A DNA stretch of 64,000 nucleotides from Panopea generosa (Eukaryota > Mollusca > Bivalvia > Adapedonta > Hiatellidae). The stretch spans positions 8,264,482 to 8,328,481 of the forward strand of contig CM055896.1 of the NCBI GenBank assembly GCA_029582155.1, in the 5' to 3' direction. The position numbers and the translations under genes were made by a program. The notes under the pieces were generated by a model. The model ran no database searches, was not told the DNA's origin, and worked only from the letters and a program-made list of their open reading frames with translations. Shown piece after piece: positions 59,001 to 64,000 of the stretch (position 1 is the stretch's first letter; each line of letters starts with the position of its first letter).

Positions 59001-62000
59001 TAAAATACCCTGTTTAAACTGTTATGACTAAATAATGGACTAAACATCAAGATATAAATTAACAAACCTTAAAACAGGTGGGATAAAATAACATTTCAGA
59101 AACGGGCTTGGTATACATTTTCATGTTCATTCGATGTACTCCAAATAATAACCCAACTATGCATGCATTGTTTATACCGTCTCACTACACTGTTTAGCCC
59201 CTTTTTCCCCACGGAAGCATGATTCTTACGCCTAAAAAAAGGCCCATGTACTTTGGTTATGAAATATTTTCAAAATGGTTCCTAGTGGTTGTGATTTCTT
59301 GCTGCAGATGAAATAGCAAAAGTTGGCATAGCATATACTGCAATAAGACATCACTGGTGTATAAAAGTGACTTTTATAGGATTTCAACATATGCATGTAT
59401 TTATGAGCATTTGAGCATTCTTTTTTCAATAAATTTTAGGCTGTCACTGCACCCTCTTTTAAAAAAAACGTGGTCAACCTACCAGTAACTGTGCATTTTT
59501 ATGTGGGCTTACATTCCTGCTATGAAAAAATTTTTTTTTAAATATTGAAATCCTAGACCTTATTTTATATAGAACAAAGAACAAAATTCAACTGTGTAGT
59601 GAGACCTTATTTTATATAGAACAAAGAACAAAAATCAACTGTGTAGTGAGACCTTCAGTATGAAAAAAAAAGAACACGAAATGGTCTAGTTGGTGATCAA
59701 AGCCAGAAATGTGTACATTTTCGTTGATGGTAACATAATATGTTAAGGGCCTGTCACACACTAATGATGTACCTCGCGGGGACTAAACCGGAGCGGGGCT
59801 CCGACGAGAAAGCCGCCGATCCATTACTGGGCGCTACCGGTGCTCTACCGACATTAACAAAGCCATATCGGAGTACTGTCGTTGTACTGCCATTGTTGTC
59901 CCGTTGCTCGCTCCGGCAGCACAACGGCTAAAAATCTTTGAGCATGTTCAAAGTTCAAAAATTTCTGCCGTCGCCTTCCGTTGCTAAATTTTTCGCCGAT
60001 GTTCTGACGATGTCCTGACGATGTACTACCGTTCTTAAGTGATGCAATACCGTTGCGCTGCCGTACTAGTACCGATCCCCGAAAATCGCCAAATTTGTGC
60101 TCAGGTATAGCTCCGGCAACCAAAATCGGCTAGGTGTGACAGATCCTTTAACACTGGTATTAACAGTGGCGCAATTACTTGACTTGATTTGACATGTTCT
60201 ATTTCTAACAGGATTATGAACTATATTTACCGTCAACATATACGCCGTACCCACTGGGACAAACGTCTACGTTGTTAAGATTATCACAGTCATTATCAAC
60301 GTTGTCCCCAACAACCATATCCGTTGTCACACATATCTGAAAAAAAAACATATACTTTGTTTATATGCAGAAAATCAATCACTGAACATCGCTTCAGTAT
60401 AAGGCAATTTGAATAGACGTTTAAGCACATAGTCATATATACTATCAACATGAACAGCATTATAAACTCAGTTACCAATTTCAAAGGAATGCATCAATAG
60501 TAGTTGCTATTTAACACGCAAAATATACTTCTTAATACAATATATTACTTGTTATCAGTATTTCATATATATCAGAATATTTTTTTTTCTCAAAAAATCA
60601 TTTTTATCATAAAAATTTCGATAAGTATAACCATTATATAGTTAACTTCAAAAGTTCAGCTCAAAATGGTCTTAAGGTACTGAGATAAATGAAATTAAAG
60701 TAGTAAAATACCCTGTCCAATTGAAATTCTTATACATGTAATTATTTTCCAATGGGAAATTGCGATTTCAAAGCGGTCAATTCCAATTGGAAGTTTCCAT
60801 TTGGAATATGAAGAGTTCTCACAGTCAATTAAGTATATCTTATATACAATATGTCCAAATTGGGAAGAACTTGTTTGCATAGTTATAGATGACAACAACG
60901 GGTTAATATACTTAATTTAACAGTTTTTTGTATATAGTATCACAGCAGCTCAAAATTTGGTTTTAAATAAAATATATATACCATTTTAAATTAGTTAAAA
61001 TAATTTTGTATTACACGATGGACGCCTTATACTTGACAAACAGTATAGACCAACTGTCGAGCTTTATATAAAAAAAAATTTTCTGGTTGTACACATAACC
61101 ACGCACGCACGTACGCACACACGCACCCACAGGTAATGAGGAGATACGAGTAACAAGTGTGATAATGTTTATTATTCAAATTTTAAATCCGTATTAAAAC
61201 ACTTCTTGTCATTATATCTATAGACCTACTTGCTGTTCCTCATACTTACGCTTGGTTCCTCATGGGGTACAGCTCCAGTTTGAGCAGGTAAAACAAACCA
61301 TTCGTTGTCCTTTCCAATGATGACAGATATTCCAAGCATTTCCTCATCGGCTGATTTAACAAGACTACATTCGTTTTCGTCGCATGATGCCGTACCGTTA
61401 TTAGATTGTCCCTGAGACGACACGAAATAAGTGGTAATATCGTTTTCGACAACGAATGAGTGGACATTTTCAAGTTTGTTTTTAATTATCGAAAGTTTGT
61501 ATTGATTCATAAATCCCCCTACTGGTGGTACCAGATGGAAGGCCGACTTAACAACGTTGGCAGGGTCGTAGAGCTCAATGGCGACAGCAATCGGGTAGTT
61601 AGAAGTGATGCTGTACACTGATGTTGCGCTGATTTGCTGGTCCTGTCTTCGTCCACGAAAGTAAATAACGTGCGTTGCAGTAAAGTCGCCATCAATAGAT
61701 ATTATCGTATTGTCCGTAGTAGCTAGCATAGTAAGCTTCGCATCGAATGGCCGATTTACCGTAGAAGAGCTAAACGCAGGGATCTTATACTGTGTTGACC
61801 AAGATTCTGATGGTACCATTTGGTTGTAATAGTTAAAAGGTGCCGCCCTGACCTTAACACCACAGAAAACTGTAAAAAGACCGTCACCGCGAAAAAGGGT
61901 TCCTTCCAATCCTTTGCCTGAAATGGTTTGTTTTGAAACTGCGGTCGTACTGGTTACTGTAAATGGCTGTGTATCAATCGACGGTGGATTTGTCTGGCTC

Positions 62001-62397
62001 GTGTAATACGGTGTAACTTGAATATCGCCATAGTCGGATAACAAAGAACACTGACTAGTGCCTTCCTTAGTAATTACCATGGTTTCAGAACTATAGGAAT
62101 CCAATGGGTACACAGTATAAGTCCATATCGTATTGTCTTCGCCATAAACGACACTAACTGCAACGCTCGTATCAGCAACAATGACGTAAACATTGCTGGT
62201 CGACATGGAAAAGTCACAAGAGTACGATCGGGTTGTTTTGTGGACCTCTGCTTTTAAAACTTTGTCTTTTGAACCTACGGCAACATTCCCAGCCGTTTGA
62301 GTCCCAGAAGAGGTAACATAAAATGAGCACGGTTTAGTTCCAAACGATATCGTAGGCATTAAAACACGAAATATATTGCCAAGAGCGTCTACTTTAC
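55870..62397 (-). CDS. Gene B: IgGFc-binding-like transmembrane protein, paralogue of gene A (5' partial)
   Basis: Five exons on the minus strand (62397-61250, 60336-60231, 58090-58043, 57813-57623, 56091-55870) encode 570 residues after a shared Cys codon, ending in a stop at 55872-55870. Exon order, intron phases (0,1,1,0) and sizes match gene A exons 5-9: 1148/1151, 106/106, 48/51, 191/197 and 222/231 bases. Domains are IgGFc-binding-like, MopE-like motif, Gly/Asp linker, Cys-rich plus helical stalk, transmembrane helix and tail. The ShKT exon is expected beyond 64000. The same exons cover 6.5 kb here against 14.3 kb in gene A, because gene B lacks the satellites of introns 6-8. The two genes are convergent, their stops 15.8 kb apart. 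Confidence 0.85.
56894..56965 (+). other. tRNA-like remnant
   Basis: ATAGTATAATGGTTATATAT looks like an A box and GAAGATCGAACCC a weak B box, at roughly tRNA spacing. Stems do not pair well. More likely a dead SINE head than a tRNA gene. Confidence 0.25.
57402..57606. mobile_element. Inverted-repeat element next to a gene B splice site
   Basis: GTTCTTCGATGACTCGAACC at the left faces GGTTCTACTG/GTTCGAGCCAACGAG at the right (reverse: CAGTAGAACCTCGTTGGC). TA-flanked; resembles pogo/Tigger-type non-autonomous elements. Its end lies about 17 bases from the donor of the 57623-57813 exon. Confidence 0.65.
57623..57813 (-). CDS. Gene B exon: Cys-rich and charged helical segment
   Basis: Sense acceptor CCATACAG at the high end, donor GTGAGT at the low end. 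It encodes NPIVQKPDEPVCLEINQTDG, then YCRTVCNCKCSWVKKLEDFK and a Lys/Glu-rich helix to HYKNALH. The open frame continues upstream into a hydrophobic stretch (57814-57937), which is intron, not a signal peptide. A small transposon ends 18 bases beyond the donor. Confidence 0.85.
58043..58090 (-). CDS. Gene B exon: short Gly/Asp exon with Cys triplet
   Basis: 48 bases, phase 1-1, sense acceptor TTCCAG, donor GTAATT. It encodes DFNLDGFGTDCCCEKT. The CCC triplet replaces the single Cys of gene A (EDCHVD), an odd gain of two cysteines. Confidence 0.8.
58509..58688 (+). mobile_element. CAGTCAAACC inverted-repeat element, copy 3
   Basis: Best copy: TA, CAGTCAAACCTGTCTTAA at the left, CACAGGTTTGACTG then TA at the right, 180 bases. 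In a gene B intron. Confidence 0.85.
59170..59660 (+). repeat. Dispersed repeat, second copy
   Basis: ATTTTCAAAATGGTTCCTAG, TTTCTTGCTGCAGATGA and AGGATTTCAACA follow the order of 21600-21890. A 55-base unit (TTTATATAGAACAAAGAACA ... TGTAGTGAGACCTT) is duplicated at 59560-59655. Confidence 0.6.
59743..60151. mobile_element. GC-richer inverted-repeat element
   Basis: Ends TTAAGGGCCTGTCACAC and GTGTGACAGATCCTTTAA are reverse complements with two or three changes. About 405 bases, much richer in GC and CG than its surroundings, with repeated GACGATGT words inside. Non-autonomous; superfamily unclear. In a gene B intron, 80 bases from the 60231 exon. Confidence 0.75.
60231..60336 (-). CDS. Gene B exon: MopE-like metal-binding motif
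   Basis: Sense sequence starts after TCAG and ends before GTAAAT. It encodes ICVTTDMVVGDNVDNDCDNL, then NNVDVCPSGYGVYVD. It is closer to the classic DNDCD-x3-N-x-VD pattern than gene A and has one more cysteine near its start region conserved (ICV versus PCK). The same 106-base length and phases as gene A exon 6 support it. Confidence 0.85.
60337..61249 (-). other. Gene B intron between the IgGFc and MopE-like exons
   Basis: AT-rich, a short (ACGC)n-like tract at 61100-61130, no gene and no satellite. Confidence 0.6.
61250..62397 (-). CDS. Gene B exon: IgGFc-binding-like domain
   Basis: Sense acceptor ATATTTTTCAG at the high end, donor GTAAGT at the low end. It begins KVDALGNIFRVLMP and keeps YVTSSGTQTAGNVAVGS, TRSYSCD, WTYTVYPLDSYSSETMVI, the DNTIISIDGD block and ITSNYPIAVAI. 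The last third differs strongly from gene A: it carries NGTASCDENECS, with two cysteines absent in gene A, and ends EWFVLPAQTG and EEPS. The open frame runs on past the donor into the intron; the splice is placed by the gene A comparison. Confidence 0.88.
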
Positions 62398-62637
62398 CTG
62401 AAAAATATAAACATTCTTTATTGAATGTTCTATATCTAGATCACGAAGGGAAAAGGTTATGAGATGGGGACGGTGCCATAAAACAGTATATGTGAATATC
62501 ACATTAAAACATCATACTGTCCTTTGAATCGATTGCATCAATTTATTTGACACTGCACATGAGATGAGAATGTAATAACGACTGGATACGCAGAGAGTAT
62601 TCAACAATAAAGTTAAACGTGTAAAATAATATAGAAT

Positions 62638-62641
<4 letters not shown>

Positions 62642-62704
<63 letters not shown>
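62642..62704. repeat. (TA)n microsatellite
   Basis: About 31 TA units next to the gene B copy of the 40-mer satellite. Confidence 0.95.
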
Positions 62705-62706
<2 letters not shown>

Positions 62707-62739
62707 TAGATCGACCTGACTCTGCACATGCAAACTTAC

Positions 62740-63600
62740 TTTCACAAATCTAGATTGGACCCTGCATTTGACCATGTATTATGTCATATATAGTTATTAC
62801 CCTCCATATGACCATGCAATTTGTCATTTATAGATTTAACCCTGCATATGAACACGTATTATTCATATGTAGATTGGACCCTGCAAAATATGAACATGAA
62901 TTATGTCATATATAGATTGGACCCTGTATATGAACATGTATTATGTCATATATAGACTGAACCCTGCATATGAACATGTATTATGTAATATATAGATTGG
63001 ACCCTGCATGTGACCATGTATTATGTAACACTAGTATATATATTTTATAGATTGGATCCTGTATATGAACACGTATCATTTATATATAAATTGGACCCTG
63101 CATATGAACACGTATTATGTCATATATAGAATGAACCCTGTATGAACATATATTATGCCACATGCATATGAACGCACATTATGTCTTATTTAGATTGGAT
63201 ACTGCAGATAAACAAGTATAATGAAATATGTACATTGAAACCTGTATAATAACATTGGTTATGCCAAACGTAGACTGGACCCCTGCAAATGCACATATAT
63301 ATCATAAGATATGTAGACTGTATCCTGCAAATAAACATTATTATGACAAACGTAGACTGGATCCCTGCAAATGCACATATGTATCATAAGATATGTAGAC
63401 TGTATCCTGCAAATGAACATTTACAATGACATACGTAGACTGGACCCCTGCAAATGCACATATATATCATAAGATATGTAGACTGTATCCTTTAAATAAA
63501 CATTTATTATAACATATGTAGATTGGACCCCTGTAAATGCACATATATATCATAAGATATGCAGACTGCACGCTATATATAAATATGTATTATGATCTAC
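62740..63600 (-). repeat. 40-bp minisatellite upstream of the gene B IgGFc exon
   Basis: About 20 diverged units; plus-strand core ATATAGATTGGACCCTGCAT and ATGAACATGTATTATGTCAT is the reverse complement of the gene A intron 4 unit. In gene B sense it runs in the same direction as in gene A and sits at the same intron position. Confidence 0.9.
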
Positions 63601-64000
63601 ATATGTACAATGTCGTACAAGTAATATTTTGAGTGCAAGTACAAAACTTATAAAAGAGAATACTTTACAAAAGGAGAACAGATACGATATAGACGTTTAC
63701 CGAAGAGTGCAGTATATTTCTCGTAGTATCAGTTTACATGCTTCCCCATTTAATTTCGTGTGGCTTTAGTTTGTTTTTGTTTATTGCAATCAATATTTCT
63801 ATTCGTTTGGTTTGCAAGTATGGTATGAATGCTGCAATACTCGGAATTGTTTGTTGTATCGATGTATTAAGCAAATAATATTATACAGTATAGAAGGTTA
63901 CCTTTTTTATGTGTTATATAACCCAAATGATAATTTAGATAACATACATTAAAATGTTTATGGTTTTCAATACAACTATTATGGACTGGAGTCCAAAATG
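63601..64000 (-). other. Gene B intron sequence to the window edge
   Basis: No exon found; a ShKT exon like 22224-22340 is expected further on. Confidence 0.4.

Overview
The window looks like nuclear DNA of a lophotrochozoan animal, most likely a bivalve mollusc. It is AT-rich, its genes are split by long introns, and it holds tRNA-derived SINEs, LINE remnants, many short inverted-repeat elements and a great deal of minisatellite DNA. The species cannot be named from this sequence.

Two related protein-coding genes lie tail to tail. Gene A (+ strand, from before base 1 to the stop at 40027) has nine visible exons encoding 786 residues. In order these are an unassigned beta-rich/Cys-containing region, a tiny linker exon, a ShKT-type six-cysteine domain, a large single-exon IgGFc-binding-like domain, a short Asp/Asn/Cys motif resembling the MopE metal-binding repeat, a small Gly/Asp exon, a Cys-rich plus charged helical segment, and a transmembrane helix with a short basic tail. 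Gene B (- strand, 62397 down to the stop at 55870) repeats the last five exons with the same order, the same intron phases and nearly the same lengths; its upstream exons run off the right edge. Every junction was checked for GT/AG borders and reading phase. The family resemblance suggests cell-surface recognition or mucosal defence proteins, but this is inference.

Region by region: 1-40 kb is gene A. Almost every intron beyond the first carries its own minisatellite: a 10.4-kb array of 35/36-mers in intron 2; 59-mers, 88-mers and 20-mers in intron 3; 40-mers in intron 4; a different 40-mer in intron 6; about 42-mers in intron 7; 19-mers in intron 8. From 40 to 55.8 kb the sequence between the two gene ends holds no convincing gene: several more minisatellites, two SINE families, at least three inverted-repeat elements and a 45-bp near-perfect palindrome. 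From 55.9 to 62.4 kb is gene B, compact and free of satellites inside these introns but carrying several small transposons. From 62.6 to 63.6 kb, upstream of the gene B IgGFc exon, is the same 40-mer satellite found in the equivalent intron of gene A, in the same orientation relative to transcription.

The most notable points are the paralogous pair itself, the satellite shared by homologous introns, an 84-bp patch in the IgGFc exons that is almost identical even at synonymous sites, the block duplications inside the 10-kb array, and a perfect 25-bp-arm hairpin inserted into a LINE. I found no clearly new molecular system beyond this gene family and its satellite-filled introns.
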